The notes beneath the pieces are model-generated. The model ran no database searches. It worked only from the letters and a program-made list of their open reading frames with translations, and was not told the DNA's origin. 64,000 bases of DNA from Mediterranea massiliensis (lineage in GTDB: Bacteria > Bacteroidota > Bacteroidia > Bacteroidales > Bacteroidaceae), in assembly GCA_015060685.1 (NCBI GenBank), contig SUXZ01000013.1, positions 1 to 64,000 on the forward strand. Direction: 5' to 3'. Below, in pieces: positions 1 through 12,341 of the stretch. The stretch's first letter is position 1. The number at the start of each line of letters is the position of its first letter. Made by a program: the position numbers and the translations under genes.

Positions 1-80
1 TTCCCATTCCGAACAGAGAAGTTAAGCCCGGTCACGCCGATGGTACTGCGTAACAGTGGGAGAGTAGGTAGTCGCCGTTT
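1..80 (+). rRNA. rrf: 5S ribosomal RNA, 3' part (5' end outside window)
   Basis: ttcccattccgaacagagaagttaagcccg...agagtaggtagtcgccg matches the conserved 3' half of bacterial 5S rRNA. Confidence 0.93.
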
Positions 81-87
81 TAGTTGA

Positions 88-125
88 GCCTCCGTTGTCC
101 AGAAGGATGACGGAGGCTTTTTTTT
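88..125 (+). terminator. Intrinsic terminator of the rRNA operon
   Basis: gcctccg...cggaggc stem followed by a T-run. Confidence 0.85.
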
Positions 126-244
126 GTACTTTTGTTGGTCTTTTCTGCCTTTTTTGAAAAAAACTTTATCTACTTCGGTTTGTTATCAATGAAAATTCGT
201 AATTTTGGCGGAAATCTGTAAAAATCATAATAACTACTATTAAT

Positions 245-835
245 ATGGAAAACAAAATTCAAGAGTTAACCGACAAAATCTATCGCGAAGGGATAGAAAA
301 AGGTAACGAAGAGGCGCAAAAACTTATCGCCAAAGCACAAGAAGATGCTTTGAAGATAGTAGAGGATGCTCGTAAAGAGGCTGAATCTATCGTTGCTGCT
401 GCGCAAAAGAAAGCCGATGAATTGTCTAAGAACACTCAATCAGAGTTGAAAATGTTTGCCGGACAAGCTATCAATGCATTGAAGTCTGAAGTAGCCACAT
501 TGGTAACCGACAAGTTGATTGGTGAAGATGTGAAGGCATTTGCTGCCAACAAAGATTTCTTGAACGCATTCATTGTAGAGTTGGCTTCGAAATGGAGTGC
601 AAACGAACCTATCGTTATTTCTACTGCCGATGCAGAAGGCTTGAAGAAGTATTTTGCTGCTAAAGCAAAAGATTTGTTGGATAAGGGTGTGAAGATTGAA
701 CAAGTGAACGGTATCAAGACATTGTTTACCCTTCAACCTGCTGATGGCTCATATAAGGTGAACTTCGGTGAAGAAGAATTTGAAAACTACTTTAAGGCAT
801 TCTTGCGTCCACAATTGGTGGAAATGTTGTTTTAA
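245..835 (+). CDS. ntpE: V-type ATPase subunit E
   Basis: Alanine/lysine-rich coiled-coil N-terminus, first gene of a V-ATPase operon. Confidence 0.85.
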   Translation: MENKIQELTDKIYREGIEKGNEEAQKLIAKAQEDALKIVEDARKEAESIVAAAQKKADELSKNTQSELKMFAGQAINALKSEVATLVTDKLIGEDVKAFAANKDFLNAFIVELASKWSANEPIVISTADAEGLKKYFAAKAKDLLDKGVKIEQVNGIKTLFTLQPADGSYKVNFGEEEFENYFKAFLRPQLVEMLF

Positions 836-843
836 TCTAATTT

Positions 844-1689
844 ATGGCGAATTATTATAGTTTGATTACCGGCTTGCCCGACCTCTTCCTGGAAGATGGT
901 AAGCCGAGTTATTCCGTCAGCGAGTTCCGAGGCATATGCAAGGAACTATTGAGCGAAGCGGACAAACGCATCGTAGATTATTTCTTCTTGAAGTATGACT
1001 GCTTGAATGTGGTTAAGCTATTGAAGGATCCCAATGCCCAGATAGATGAAAAAGGAAACTTGACCCTTGATGAATGTCGCGAACTGATTGAACAATCGGA
1101 TGAGATGAATGTGCAAGTTCCTTGTGGCGCTCCCAGATTCTTGATGGATTTTATTTTGGGTTATTCGGCCAAGAAGGAATCGGCTACCTATTTTGCCGAA
1201 GATGCCGTTTTGTTGGAGTACTATCGTTATGCCATGCAGTGCGAACAACCTGAGGTGGCCTCATGGTTTGAATTGAATTTCAATATCACCAATATCCTGA
1301 CTGCTTACATCGCCCGTAATTATGGCTGGAAAGTGGAGGAGTATGTATTGGACAATAACGAAGTAAGTGAAACCATCTTGAAGAATACCCAAGCAAAAGA
1401 CTTCAATTTGTCTCCGATTCTGGATTATGTGGAAGAGGTGGTGAAGATTGCCGAATGTGAAGATCCGGTGATGAAGGAGAAACGTATTGATGCCTTCAAG
1501 TGGGTGTGGTTGGATGAACATACATTCTTCGAGCCCTTCTCGATTGTATCTGTATTTGCCTATCTGTGCAAATTGGATATGAGCGAACGTTGGGAGAAAT
1601 TGGATGCAGAGACTGGACGCGAAACCTTTACGCAGATTGTGGATAACTTGCGCAGCGAGGCACGTGTACCTGATGAGTTTAAGAAATAA
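844..1689 (+). CDS. DUF2764 family protein in V-ATPase operon
   Basis: MANYYSLITGLPDLFLEDGKPSYSV N-terminus, located between subunits E and A. Confidence 0.85.
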   Translation: MANYYSLITGLPDLFLEDGKPSYSVSEFRGICKELLSEADKRIVDYFFLKYDCLNVVKLLKDPNAQIDEKGNLTLDECRELIEQSDEMNVQVPCGAPRFLMDFILGYSAKKESATYFAEDAVLLEYYRYAMQCEQPEVASWFELNFNITNILTAYIARNYGWKVEEYVLDNNEVSETILKNTQAKDFNLSPILDYVEEVVKIAECEDPVMKEKRIDAFKWVWLDEHTFFEPFSIVSVFAYLCKLDMSERWEKLDAETGRETFTQIVDNLRSEARVPDEFKK

Positions 1690-1706
1690 TAAAAACAATT
1701 ATATTT

Positions 1707-3455
1707 ATGACAAAAGGAACTGTTAGTGGCGTTATTGCCAACATGGTGACACTCAGCGTGGATGGTCCGGTTTCTCAAGGTGAGATTTGTTACATTGAGA
1801 CTGGTGGCGATCGCTTGATGGCTGAGGTTATTAAAGTGGTTGGTACTGACGTGTACGTCCAAGTGTTTGAAAGTACACGTGGATTGAAAGTTGGTGCCCA
1901 AGCAGACTTTACAGGCCATATGCTCGAAGTGAAACTGGCTCCGGGTATGTTGTCGAAGAATTACGATGGTCTGCAAAATGATTTGGACAAGATGGAAGGT
2001 GTGTTCTTGAAGAGAGGACAATACACCAATCCGTTGGACGAAGACCGTATTTGGGAGTTCACTCCACTTGCCAAAGAGGGTGATGAAGTAATTGCATCCG
2101 ATTGGTTGGGTGAAGTTATCGAGAATTCACAAAAGCTGAAGATTATGGCTCCTTTCCAAATGGAAGGTAAGGCCAAGGTTAAGAAGGTTGCTCCTGCCGG
2201 TTCGTACAAGATTACCGATGTAATTGCCGTATTGACCGATGAGAAGGGTAATGATATTGAAGTGAACATGATTCAACACTGGCCGGTGAAGTTTGCTATG
2301 ACCAACTACAAGCAAAAACCCCGTCCATTCAAGTTGTTGGAAACAGGTGTTCGTACAATCGATACCTTTAACCCCATTGTAGAGGGTGGTACAGGCTTTA
2401 TCCCTGGTCCGTTCGGTACCGGTAAAACCGTGCTTCAGCATGCTATCTCAAAACAAGCCGAAGCCGATATCGTAATTATCGCAGCTTGTGGTGAGCGTGC
2501 AAACGAGGTTGTGGAAATCTTTACCGAATTCCCCGAATTGGACGACCCGCATACCGGACGCAAGTTGATGGAGCGTACTATCATCATTGCCAACACCTCG
2601 AACATGCCGGTAGCTGCCCGTGAAGCATCTGTATATACCGCTATGACAATGGCCGAGTATTATCGTGCCATGGGTCTTCGCGTATTGTTGATGGCCGACT
2701 CTACTTCCCGTTGGGCACAGGCCTTGCGTGAAATGTCTAACCGTATGGAAGAGTTGCCTGGTCCTGATGCCTTCCCGATGGACTTGTCTGCATTGATTTC
2801 TAACTTCTACGGTCGTGCCGGTTATGTTTACCTGAATAATGGCGAAGTCGGTTCTATTACCTTCATCGGTACCGTATCGCCTGCCGGTGGTAACTTGAAG
2901 GAACCTGTAACTGAAAATACCAAGAAGGTGGCCCGTTGCTTCTATGCATTGGAACAAGACCGTGCCGACAAGAAACGTTATCCGGCCGTAAATCCGATCG
3001 ATTCGTATTCGAAGTACCTGGAGTATCCTGAATTTGCCGACTATATCAAGCAACGCATCAACGACCAATGGATTCCGAAGGTGTTGAAGCTGAAAACACG
3101 TATGCAACGTGGTAAGGAGATTGCCGAACAGATCAACATCCTTGGTGATGACGGTGTACCTGTAGATTACCATGAAACATTCTGGAAGTCGGAAATCATC
3201 GACTTCGTGGTGTTGCAACAAGATGCATTCGATGAAGTGGATGCCGTAACATCGTTGGAACGTCAAGAAGAGATTTTGGACTTGATTACAGAAATCTGTG
3301 AAATAGACTTCAAGTTCGATTACTTCCAAGATGTAGTGGATTATTTCAAGAAGATGATTAATGTTTGCAAGCAAATGAACTATTCTGAATACAAGTCGGA
3401 ACAATATAACGGCTATGTAGCACAGATTAAGGAGATGCTTGCTGCACATAAATAA
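1707..3455 (+). CDS. ntpA: V-type ATP synthase subunit A
   Basis: P-loop GPFGTGKT, ADSTSRWAQALREMSNRMEELPG. Confidence 0.97.
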   Translation: MTKGTVSGVIANMVTLSVDGPVSQGEICYIETGGDRLMAEVIKVVGTDVYVQVFESTRGLKVGAQADFTGHMLEVKLAPGMLSKNYDGLQNDLDKMEGVFLKRGQYTNPLDEDRIWEFTPLAKEGDEVIASDWLGEVIENSQKLKIMAPFQMEGKAKVKKVAPAGSYKITDVIAVLTDEKGNDIEVNMIQHWPVKFAMTNYKQKPRPFKLLETGVRTIDTFNPIVEGGTGFIPGPFGTGKTVLQHAISKQAEADIVIIAACGERANEVVEIFTEFPELDDPHTGRKLMERTIIIANTSNMPVAAREASVYTAMTMAEYYRAMGLRVLLMADSTSRWAQALREMSNRMEELPGPDAFPMDLSALISNFYGRAGYVYLNNGEVGSITFIGTVSPAGGNLKEPVTENTKKVARCFYALEQDRADKKRYPAVNPIDSYSKYLEYPEFADYIKQRINDQWIPKVLKLKTRMQRGKEIAEQINILGDDGVPVDYHETFWKSEIIDFVVLQQDAFDEVDAVTSLERQEEILDLITEICEIDFKFDYFQDVVDYFKKMINVCKQMNYSEYKSEQYNGYVAQIKEMLAAHK

Positions 3456-3469
3456 AACAAGGAATAGAT

Positions 3470-4795
3470 ATGGCAACAACAGCATTCCAAAAGATATATA
3501 CAAAGATTAGCCAGATTACCAAGGCTACTTGCTCGTTGAAGGCAAAGGGTGTTGGTTATGATGAATTGGCTACCATCAACGGCAAGTTGGCACAGGTGGT
3601 TAAGATTGCCGGTGATGACGTTACATTACAGGTGTTCGAGGGTACCGGCGGTATCCCGACAAATGCCGAGGTAGTGTTCTTGGGTAAGGCTCCTTCGTTG
3701 AAGGTGGGCGATCAATTGGCCGGCCGTTTCTTCAATGCCTATGGTAATCCTATCGATGGCGGTCCGGCTATCGAAGGCAAGGAAGTGGAGATTGGCGGTC
3801 CGTCGGTAAACCCTGTTCGTCGTAAGCAACCCAGCGAACTGATTGCTACCGGTATTGCAGGTATCGACTTGAACAATACATTGGTTTCCGGACAGAAGAT
3901 TCCGTTCTTTGCCGACCCCGACCAACCGTTTAACGAAGTAATGGCAATGGTAGCCCTGCGTGCCAAGGTAGATAAGATTATCTTGGGTGGTATGGGTATG
4001 ACCAACGACGACTATTACTACTTCCGCAACACATTCTCTAATGCAGGTGCGCTCGACCGTATTATCTGTTTCATGAATACAACAGAAGACCCTGCGGTAG
4101 AACGTTTGTTGATTCCTGATATGGCTCTGACAGCCGCCGAGTACTTTGCCGTTGAAAAGCACGAAAAGGTATTGGTGCTTTTGACCGACATGACCTCGTA
4201 TGCCGACTCGTTGGCTATCGTGTCTAACCGTATGGACCAGATTCCGTCGAAAGACTCTATGCCCGGTTCGCTGTACTCAGACTTGGCAAAGATTTACGAA
4301 AAAGCTGCCCAATTCCCCGAATCGGCAGGTGGCGGTTCAATTACCATCATTGCGGTAACAACCTTGTCGGGTGGTGACATTACGCATGCCGTGCCCGATA
4401 ATACCGGTTATATTACCGAAGGTCAGCTTTACTTGCGTCGCGACTCGGATATCGGTAAGGTTATTGTCGATCCATTCCGTTCATTGTCTCGTTTGAAACA
4501 GCTCGTGGCCGGTAAGAAGACACGTAAAGACCACAGTCAGGTGATGAATGCCGCTATCCGTCTCTATTCGGATGCAGCCAATGCCAAGACCAAGATGGAG
4601 AATGGTTTCGACCTGACAGATTACGACAACCGTTGTTTGGACTTTGCCAAAGATTATGCCGACCAATTGTTGGCTATTGACGTAAATCTTGATACCACCG
4701 AAATGCTCGATGTTACTTGGACATTGTTCCGCAAGTACTTCAAGCTTGAAGAGGTAAATATCAAGAAAGAGTTTACAGATATCTATTGGAAATAA
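3470..4795 (+). CDS. ntpB: V-type ATP synthase subunit B
   Basis: LLTDMTSYADSLAIVSNRMDQIPSKDSMPGSLYSDLAKIYEKA. Confidence 0.97.
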   Translation: MATTAFQKIYTKISQITKATCSLKAKGVGYDELATINGKLAQVVKIAGDDVTLQVFEGTGGIPTNAEVVFLGKAPSLKVGDQLAGRFFNAYGNPIDGGPAIEGKEVEIGGPSVNPVRRKQPSELIATGIAGIDLNNTLVSGQKIPFFADPDQPFNEVMAMVALRAKVDKIILGGMGMTNDDYYYFRNTFSNAGALDRIICFMNTTEDPAVERLLIPDMALTAAEYFAVEKHEKVLVLLTDMTSYADSLAIVSNRMDQIPSKDSMPGSLYSDLAKIYEKAAQFPESAGGGSITIIAVTTLSGGDITHAVPDNTGYITEGQLYLRRDSDIGKVIVDPFRSLSRLKQLVAGKKTRKDHSQVMNAAIRLYSDAANAKTKMENGFDLTDYDNRCLDFAKDYADQLLAIDVNLDTTEMLDVTWTLFRKYFKLEEVNIKKEFTDIYWK

Positions 4796-4811
4796 TCTAC
4801 GAGTTTAAACA

Positions 4812-5429
4812 ATGGCAATAAAGTTTCAATATAATAAAACCTCGCTTCAGCACATCGAAAAGCAACTGAAGATGCGCCAACGCACCTTGCCCATCATCAA
4901 GAGCAAGGAGACGGCTTTGCGTCTTGAGGTGAAGAAGTGTAAAGCTGAAGCTGCGGAACTTGAAGAGAAACTGCAAAGCCAAATTGGAGGATACGAATCG
5001 ATGTATGCACTTTGGGGCGAGTTCGACGCTTCGTTGGTTGCCCTGAAGGATGTAGAGCTTGATGTGAAGAAGATTGCCGGTGTTCGGGTACCAATCTTGA
5101 AGAACATCGAGTTGGAAGTACGTCCGTTTGGCTTGTTCAGTGCGCCGAAATGGTATTTCGACGGTATCAAACTCTTGCGGGGACTTGCCATGACTGCTGT
5201 TGAACGTGAATTTGTATTAGCCAAGTTAGGATTGTTGGAACATGCCCGTAAAAAGACCACCCAGAAGGTGAATCTTTTCGAAAAGGTGCAGATTCCTGGA
5301 TTCCAAGAGGCTGTTCGCAAGATTAAACGATTCATGGAAGACGAAGAAAACTTGTCTAAGTCTTCGCAAAAGATCTTGAAATCGCTTCAAGAGAAACGCG
5401 AAATGAATAATAAAATGGAGGAGGCGTAG
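4812..5429 (+). CDS. ntpD: V-type ATP synthase subunit D
   Basis: Coiled-coil stalk protein; MAIKFQYNKTSLQHIEKQLKMRQRTLPIIKSKETALRLE; operon position. Confidence 0.9.
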   Translation: MAIKFQYNKTSLQHIEKQLKMRQRTLPIIKSKETALRLEVKKCKAEAAELEEKLQSQIGGYESMYALWGEFDASLVALKDVELDVKKIAGVRVPILKNIELEVRPFGLFSAPKWYFDGIKLLRGLAMTAVEREFVLAKLGLLEHARKKTTQKVNLFEKVQIPGFQEAVRKIKRFMEDEENLSKSSQKILKSLQEKREMNNKMEEA

Positions 5430-5432
5430 AAC

Positions 5433-7283
5433 ATGGGAAAGGCTAAAATGAAAAAACTGACATTCTTTGTCTATCACAAGGAATATCATGAATTCCTGCA
5501 ACAAATGCAGGAGTTGGGCGTGGTGCATGTTCAAACCTCAACCGAAGGCATGGTGCCTGCCGATTCTGAATTGGCCGCCAAGATGGAGGCAAACAAACAT
5601 CTGCGCGACGTCATAGCCCAGTTGGAGAAACTTGCCAAGCAGCCACAGACGGTTGCCCTCGACAAGCATCCCGAAGAGCTGTTGGCACGTATCGATGAAC
5701 TGAATGCATCCGTCAAGCCTGTTCAGCAACAGTTGCAAAAGGCAATGGCCGATGTCGAAGCCTTGAAGCCTTGGGGACAATTCGATGCCCGGCAGATAGA
5801 GGCTTTGGCTCGTGTAGGCTATCAATTCCATTATTGCAAATGCGCCAAGAAGTTGTTCGATAAGGAGGCGATGAGCGATTATCCCTATCTGGTGGCAACT
5901 GATGACGGCAAGAATATCTATTATGTAGTGGTTGCACCGGTAGGCGAGGAGATACCATTCGTTGGTCAGCCGGTAGAACTTCCGGCTTGCTCGTTGAAGG
6001 AAGCTGTTGCACGAGTAGATGAGCTGCAGCTTCAGCGTCAGCAGATAGATGCCGACTTGTTGCAACTGGCCAACACCGCTTTGCCGGCCTTGAAAAAGCT
6101 TGAGAAGCAATGGAGCACTTCGATTGCTTTCGACAAGGTAGTGCTGGTAGATACCGAGCGCGTGGCCGATGACAAACTGATGGTGTTGCAAGGATGGGTT
6201 CCCGAAGAGGCCGAGGCCGAAGTAGAAGCATGGCTTTCTAAGCAAGGTAGCTACTACGAAATCCGCAAGCCAAACAAGGACGACGTAGTGCCTGTGCTTT
6301 TCCGCAACAATGCTTTCACCAAGATGTACGAAGTGCTGACCAAGATGTATGGTATGCCCAATTTTACGGATTTCGATCCGACACCGATTGTGGCACCCTT
6401 CTTCTCGTTGTTCTTCGCCTTCTGTATGGGCGATGCCGGTTATGGTTTGGTACTTATCCTATTGGGCTTCTTGTTGAAGAAGAAGTTGGGTAAAGATATG
6501 GCCGGTATGATGAACCTGGTTATTACATTGGGTATATTCACTACCATTATTGGTGCATTTTTAGGAACATTCTTTGGTATCAGCCTTATTCAGTCTGATT
6601 TGCCGCAAAACTTAAAGAATTTCATTATTGCAGGCAATGTGGAATTGTTTGGTTCAACGTATGACAAACAAATGATTTTAGCACTTGGTATCGGTGTGGT
6701 ACATATTTCTATAGCAATGACCGTAAAGGCTATCAACAGTACTGTGTTCAACGGCTTTAAGGAGTCGCTCAGTGCATGGGGATGGTGGTTGGTTGTTGTG
6801 GGTGGTGCTATTATCGGTACACTTACATTCTTGAGTGTTATTCCATCCGAAATCTCAACGTGGGCATTCATTATTGTAGGCGGCCTTGGTGCAATAGGCA
6901 TATATTTGCTTAACAACCTTCGCCGTAATGTCTTTATGAATATTGGTGCCGGTTTGTGGGATACCTACAATATGGCTTCCGGTTTGATGGGTGATATCCT
7001 TTCGTACATCCGTTTGTTTGCCCTCTGTTTGGCTGGCGGCATGTTGGGACAAACCTTTAACAACCTGGCCTATATGGTTGTCGAAGGTCAGACCGGTGTT
7101 GGCGCAGTGTTTGGTTGGATAGGCTTTGGCCTGATTATCATCTTTGGTCATACACTGAATATTGCTATGTGCTGTCTGTCGGCCTTTGTGCATCCACTTC
7201 GTCTGACGTTTGTAGAGTATTTCAAGAATGCCGGCTACGAAGGTAAAGGCGTTGAATATAAACCATTTGAAGTGAAAAAATAA
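5433..7283 (+). CDS. ntpI: V-type ATP synthase subunit I
   Basis: Cytoplasmic N-domain plus multi-TM C-domain; GDILSYIRLFALCLAGGMLGQTFN. Confidence 0.93.
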   Translation: MGKAKMKKLTFFVYHKEYHEFLQQMQELGVVHVQTSTEGMVPADSELAAKMEANKHLRDVIAQLEKLAKQPQTVALDKHPEELLARIDELNASVKPVQQQLQKAMADVEALKPWGQFDARQIEALARVGYQFHYCKCAKKLFDKEAMSDYPYLVATDDGKNIYYVVVAPVGEEIPFVGQPVELPACSLKEAVARVDELQLQRQQIDADLLQLANTALPALKKLEKQWSTSIAFDKVVLVDTERVADDKLMVLQGWVPEEAEAEVEAWLSKQGSYYEIRKPNKDDVVPVLFRNNAFTKMYEVLTKMYGMPNFTDFDPTPIVAPFFSLFFAFCMGDAGYGLVLILLGFLLKKKLGKDMAGMMNLVITLGIFTTIIGAFLGTFFGISLIQSDLPQNLKNFIIAGNVELFGSTYDKQMILALGIGVVHISIAMTVKAINSTVFNGFKESLSAWGWWLVVVGGAIIGTLTFLSVIPSEISTWAFIIVGGLGAIGIYLLNNLRRNVFMNIGAGLWDTYNMASGLMGDILSYIRLFALCLAGGMLGQTFNNLAYMVVEGQTGVGAVFGWIGFGLIIIFGHTLNIAMCCLSAFVHPLRLTFVEYFKNAGYEGKGVEYKPFEVKK

Positions 7284-7308
7284 AAATAGTAATAATAACA
7301 AAAAATAA

Positions 7309-7740
<432 letters not shown>

Positions 7741-7768
7741 TAAACTGACTCTGTTTTTTTGATTACAT

Positions 7769-7808
7769 AAAAGGATGTGCCCATCATTTTGGGGCGCATC
7801 CTTTTTTA
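7769..7808 (+). terminator. Terminator of V-ATPase operon
   Basis: aaaaggatgtgccc...ggggcgcatcctttttta hairpin plus T-run. Confidence 0.85.
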
Positions 7809-7886
7809 TTTGTAAGGTGGGTGTGACATTTTGTCATTCTCAAACGTTTGTTACCTCCAATTTCCCTACTTTTTCTGGTTTATTGA

Positions 7887-7916
7887 TTGTTTCACCAATA
7901 ATAATGTGTATCTTTG
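7887..7916 (+). promoter_or_regulatory. Bacteroidetes-type promoter upstream of glycogen synthase
   Basis: TTG (7887-7889), 19 nt, TATCTTTG (7909-7916); matches the -33 TTG / -7 TAnnTTTG consensus. Confidence 0.7.
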
Positions 7917-7946
7917 CACCCGATTTAGGATAAAGAGATTGTTAAG

Positions 7947-9617
7947 ATGGTAAATAATTTGATGACCCCTGACTATATTTTCGAATCGAGTTGGGAAGTA
8001 TGCAATAAGGTGGGGGGTATTTACACGGTGTTGTCAACACGGGCTAACACCTTACAAGAGAGATTTCGCGATAAATTATTCTTCATAGGCCCCGACTTCT
8101 GGCAAGGAAAAGAGAATCCCTTGTTTACCGAGTCGGATAATTATTGTGCGGCATGGAAACAACATGCTGCCGAAAAAGATAATCTTTCTGTCCGTATCGG
8201 ACGTTGGAACATTCCCGGCCAACCTTTGGTTATTCTAGTGGATTTCCAACCATTCTTCGCACAAAAAAATGAAATTTATGCTGATATGTGGAACAAATAT
8301 CAGGTGGATTCGTTGCATGCTTATGGCGACTACGATGAAGCCTCGATGTTCTCGTATGCGGCAGGTAGGGTGGTAGAGAGCTTCTACCGCTATAACTTGA
8401 CACAAGCCGACAAGGTAGTGTATCAGGCTCACGAATGGATGACAGGTTTGGGTGCCCTCTATCTGCAACATGCAGTGCCCGAGGTAGCCACCATCTTCAC
8501 CACTCACGCTACTACTATCGGCCGCTCGATAGCCGGCAACAACAAGCCGCTTTACGACTACCTGTTTGCCTACAACGGCGACCAGATGGCCGGTGAGCTG
8601 AATGTACAGTCCAAGCACTCTATCGAGAAGCAAAGCGCCCATCGAGTAGATTGCTTCACTACTGTGAGCGAAATCACCAACACCGAGTGTCGCGAGTTGC
8701 TCGACAAGGCTGCCGACGTGGTGCTGATGAACGGCTTCGAAAACGACTTTGTGCCCAAGGGTGCATCGTTCACCGCCAAGCGCAAGCGTGCCCGTGCCTT
8801 GAAGTTGCAACTGGCCAATTGCCTGTTTGGCGAAACATTCGACGACAACGAAACACTGATTATCGGCACCAGCGGCCGCTATGAATTCAAGAATAAGGGC
8901 ATCAACGTCTTTCTGGAGGCCATGAGCCGTTTGAACAACGACGAGAATCTCCAGAAGAAGGTACTGGCATTCGTCAACGTGCCTGCATGGGTGGCAGGTA
9001 CGCGCGAAGAGCTGCAACAACGCATGGCAAGCAAGAAGACCTTCGATACCCCGTTGGATTTCCCCTTCATCACCCATTGGCTGCACAACATGGAGCACGA
9101 CAATGTGCTGGGCATGCTCAGTCACTTGGGCATGAACAACCGTGCAGAAGACAAGGTGAAGGTCATCTTCGTTCCTTGCTACCTGGACGGCAACGACGGC
9201 ATCTTCAACAAACACTACTACGACGTGTTGTTGGGCCAAGACCTCAGCGTTTACCCTTCATACTACGAGCCATGGGGCTACACCCCGTTGGAAAGCGTAG
9301 CCTTCAAGGTGCCCACCGTTACCACCGACTTGGCCGGTTTCGGCATCTGGGTAAATGGCCTGAAGAACCAGCACGGTATCGACGATGGGGTAGAGGTGAT
9401 ACACCGCTCCGACTACAACTACTTCGAGGTGGCCGATGCCATCAAGGATACCATTGTCCGTTTCTCGGGCAAGAGCGATGCCGAAGTGAAAACCATTCGC
9501 AAGCGCGCGGCACAGGTGGCCGAGCAAGCCTTGTGGAAGCATTTTATAACCTATTATTACGAAGCCTACGACGTGGCGTTGCGCAACGCACAAAAGCGCC
9601 TCACCGTTGGTAAATAA
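7947..9617 (+). CDS. Glycogen/starch synthase (GT3-like)
   Basis: [52 protein letters not shown]. Confidence 0.92.
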   Translation: MVNNLMTPDYIFESSWEVCNKVGGIYTVLSTRANTLQERFRDKLFFIGPDFWQGKENPLFTESDNYCAAWKQHAAEKDNLSVRIGRWNIPGQPLVILVDFQPFFAQKNEIYADMWNKYQVDSLHAYGDYDEASMFSYAAGRVVESFYRYNLTQADKVVYQAHEWMTGLGALYLQHAVPEVATIFTTHATTIGRSIAGNNKPLYDYLFAYNGDQMAGELNVQSKHSIEKQSAHRVDCFTTVSEITNTECRELLDKAADVVLMNGFENDFVPKGASFTAKRKRARALKLQLANCLFGETFDDNETLIIGTSGRYEFKNKGINVFLEAMSRLNNDENLQKKVLAFVNVPAWVAGTREELQQRMASKKTFDTPLDFPFITHWLHNMEHDNVLGMLSHLGMNNRAEDKVKVIFVPCYLDGNDGIFNKHYYDVLLGQDLSVYPSYYEPWGYTPLESVAFKVPTVTTDLAGFGIWVNGLKNQHGIDDGVEVIHRSDYNYFEVADAIKDTIVRFSGKSDAEVKTIRKRAAQVAEQALWKHFITYYYEAYDVALRNAQKRLTVGK

Positions 9618-9654
9618 ATTTAGTAAGAACTATCAATCAATCAAAGTAATAACA

Positions 9655-12219
9655 ATGAAGATTAAAGTAAGTAATGTAAACACTCCGAACTGGAGAGAAG
9701 TGAATGTGAAATCGCACGTTCCTGCCGAATTGGAGAAATTGTCTGAATTGGCACGTAACATTTGGTGGTCTTGGAACTACGAGGCTACACAATTGTTCCG
9801 CGACCTCGACCCTGTGTTGTGGAAAGAGGTTGGACAAAACCCCGTTCTCTTGTTGGAACGTATGAACTATGCTAAGTTGGAAGCCTTGTCGGCAGACAAA
9901 GCTATCTTGAAACGTGTAGATGAAGTTTATGCCAAGTTCCGTGCTTACATGGATGTTGAGCCTAATAAGAACCGTCCGTCGGTTGCTTATTTCAGCATGG
10001 AGTATGGTTTGAACCATGTATTGAAGATATACTCTGGTGGTTTGGGCGTATTGGCCGGCGACTACTTGAAGGAAGCCTCTGATAGCAATGTAGATTTGTG
10101 TGCCGTAGGTTTCTTGTATCGTTATGGCTACTTCTCACAATCGCTCTCTATGGACGGTCAACAAATTGCCAACTACGAAGCTCAGAACTTCGGCCAGTTG
10201 CCACTCGACCCCGTATTGGATGCCGAAGGCAAGCAAGTGGTTGTTGACGTACCCTATTTGGATTACTACGTACACGCATTGGTATGGCGCGTAAACGTGG
10301 GCCGCATCTCACTCTACCTGCTCGATACCGACAACGAAATGAATAGCGAGTACGACCGCTCTATCACCCACACCCTTTATGGTGGTGACTGGGAAAACCG
10401 CTTGAAGCAAGAAATCCTTTTGGGTATCGGCGGTATGCTGATGTTGAAGAAACTTGGCATTAAGAAAGAGGTTTACCATTGCAACGAAGGTCACGCTGCT
10501 CTTATCAACGTACAACGCATCTGCGACTATGTTGCCGAAGGCTTGACTTTCGAACAGGCTATCGAGCTGGTTCGTGCCTCTTCACTCTATACTGTACACA
10601 CACCGGTTCCTGCCGGTCACGACTACTTCGACGAAGGTCTCTTCGGCAAGTACATGGGTGGCTATCCTCCACGCATGGGCATCACTTGGGACGATTTGAT
10701 GGACCTTGGCCGCAACAACCCCGGCGATAAGGGCGAACGTTTCTGTATGTCGGTATTTGCATGCAACACTTCACAAGAGGTGAACGGTGTAAGCTGGTTG
10801 CACGGAAAGGTATCACAAGAGATGTTCTCGTCTATCTGGAAGGGCTACTTCCCCGAAGAAAACCACGTAGGTTACGTAACCAACGGTGTTCACTTCCCCA
10901 CATGGAGTGCTACCGAGTGGAAGAACCTTTACGCTAAATATTTCGATGCAAGCTACTACAACGACCAATCGAACCAAAAGCTTTGGGAGGCTATCTACAA
11001 TGTGCCCGATGAAGAGATCTGGAACACTCGCATGGTGTTGAAGAACAAGCTCATCGACTATGTTCGCAAGCAATACCGCGAAACTTGGTTGAAGAACCAA
11101 GGCGACCCATCACGCATCGTTGCTTTGATGGATAAGATTAATCCTAATGCATTGTTGATTGGTTTCGGCCGTCGTTTCGCTACCTACAAGCGTGCACACC
11201 TGTTGTTCACCGACTTGGAACGCTTGTCTAAGATTGTAAACAACCCCGACTACCCGGTACAATTCCTCTTCACAGGTAAGGCTCACCCACACGATGGTGC
11301 CGGTCAAGGTTTGATTAAGCGCATCATCGAGATTTCTCGTCGTCCAGAGTTCTTGGGCAAGATTATCTTCTTGGAGAACTACGACATGCAGTTGGCCCGT
11401 CGTTTGGTTTCTGGCGTAGATATCTGGTTGAACACTCCGACTCGTCCACTCGAAGCATCGGGTACATCGGGCGAAAAGGCCTTGATGAACGGTGTTGTAA
11501 ACTTCTCGGTACTCGACGGCTGGTGGTTGGAAGGCTATCGCGAAGGTGCCGGTTGGGCATTGACCGAAAAGCGTACCTACCAAAACCAAGAACACCAAGA
11601 CCAACTCGATGCTGCTACCATCTATAGTATCCTCGAAACAGAAATCCTTCCGTTGTACTATGCACGCAACAAGAAGGGCTATTCTGAAGGTTGGATTCGC
11701 ACCATCAAGAACTCTATCGCACAAATCGCTCCTAACTACACTATGAAGCGTCAGCTGGACGACTACTACGAGAAGTTCTACAACAAGGAAGCCAAGCGCT
11801 TCAAGGTACTTGCTGCCGACAACTATGCCAAGGCAAAGGAAATCGCTGCATGGAAAGAAGAGGTAGCTGCTAAGTGGGATAGCATCAAGGTGGTATCTAC
11901 CGAGAAGGATGCCGACATTGCCAACGGCACCATCGAGAGCGGTAAGCAATACACCATCACTCACGTGGTAGATGAGCAAGGCTTGGACGATGCTATCGGT
12001 ATCGAATTGGTAACCATCAGCACCGATCAGAACGGCAAGCAGCACATCTACTCTGTAGAACCATTCGAAGTTGTGAAGAAAGAGGGCAACCTCTACACCT
12101 TCCAATGCAAGCACGAGTTGGAGAATGCCGGCAGCTTCAAGGTATGCTACCGCATGTATCCAAAGCATAACGACCTTCCTCATCGAATGGACTTCTGCTA
12201 CGTGCGTTGGTTTGTGTAA
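9655..12219 (+). CDS. glgP: Alpha-glucan phosphorylase (glycogen phosphorylase family)
   Basis: [11 protein letters not shown]...[52 protein letters not shown]. Likely start [11 protein letters not shown] at 9655, not 9607. Confidence 0.93.
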   Translation: MKIKVSNVNTPNWREVNVKSHVPAELEKLSELARNIWWSWNYEATQLFRDLDPVLWKEVGQNPVLLLERMNYAKLEALSADKAILKRVDEVYAKFRAYMDVEPNKNRPSVAYFSMEYGLNHVLKIYSGGLGVLAGDYLKEASDSNVDLCAVGFLYRYGYFSQSLSMDGQQIANYEAQNFGQLPLDPVLDAEGKQVVVDVPYLDYYVHALVWRVNVGRISLYLLDTDNEMNSEYDRSITHTLYGGDWENRLKQEILLGIGGMLMLKKLGIKKEVYHCNEGHAALINVQRICDYVAEGLTFEQAIELVRASSLYTVHTPVPAGHDYFDEGLFGKYMGGYPPRMGITWDDLMDLGRNNPGDKGERFCMSVFACNTSQEVNGVSWLHGKVSQEMFSSIWKGYFPEENHVGYVTNGVHFPTWSATEWKNLYAKYFDASYYNDQSNQKLWEAIYNVPDEEIWNTRMVLKNKLIDYVRKQYRETWLKNQGDPSRIVALMDKINPNALLIGFGRRFATYKRAHLLFTDLERLSKIVNNPDYPVQFLFTGKAHPHDGAGQGLIKRIIEISRRPEFLGKIIFLENYDMQLARRLVSGVDIWLNTPTRPLEASGTSGEKALMNGVVNFSVLDGWWLEGYREGAGWALTEKRTYQNQEHQDQLDAATIYSILETEILPLYYARNKKGYSEGWIRTIKNSIAQIAPNYTMKRQLDDYYEKFYNKEAKRFKVLAADNYAKAKEIAAWKEEVAAKWDSIKVVSTEKDADIANGTIESGKQYTITHVVDEQGLDDAIGIELVTISTDQNGKQHIYSVEPFEVVKKEGNLYTFQCKHELENAGSFKVCYRMYPKHNDLPHRMDFCYVRWFV

Positions 12220-12341
12220 TCTTCCGATTATATCGACAAATCCATAGAAGAACTGCTTTCGAGGAGGGTGCCAACACTTTTCTCGAGGCAGTTTTATTCT
12301 TAACAAAACTGTTAATATTCACCTTAATACAACTATTTATC

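Noticed and set aside
2448-3503. Minus-strand 351-aa ORF overlapping V-ATPase A
   Set aside because: Antisense to a highly conserved gene; composition typical of shadow ORFs.
11110-12306. Minus-strand 398-aa ORF overlapping glycogen phosphorylase
   Set aside because: Antisense shadow ORF of a codon-biased gene with no recognisable domain.
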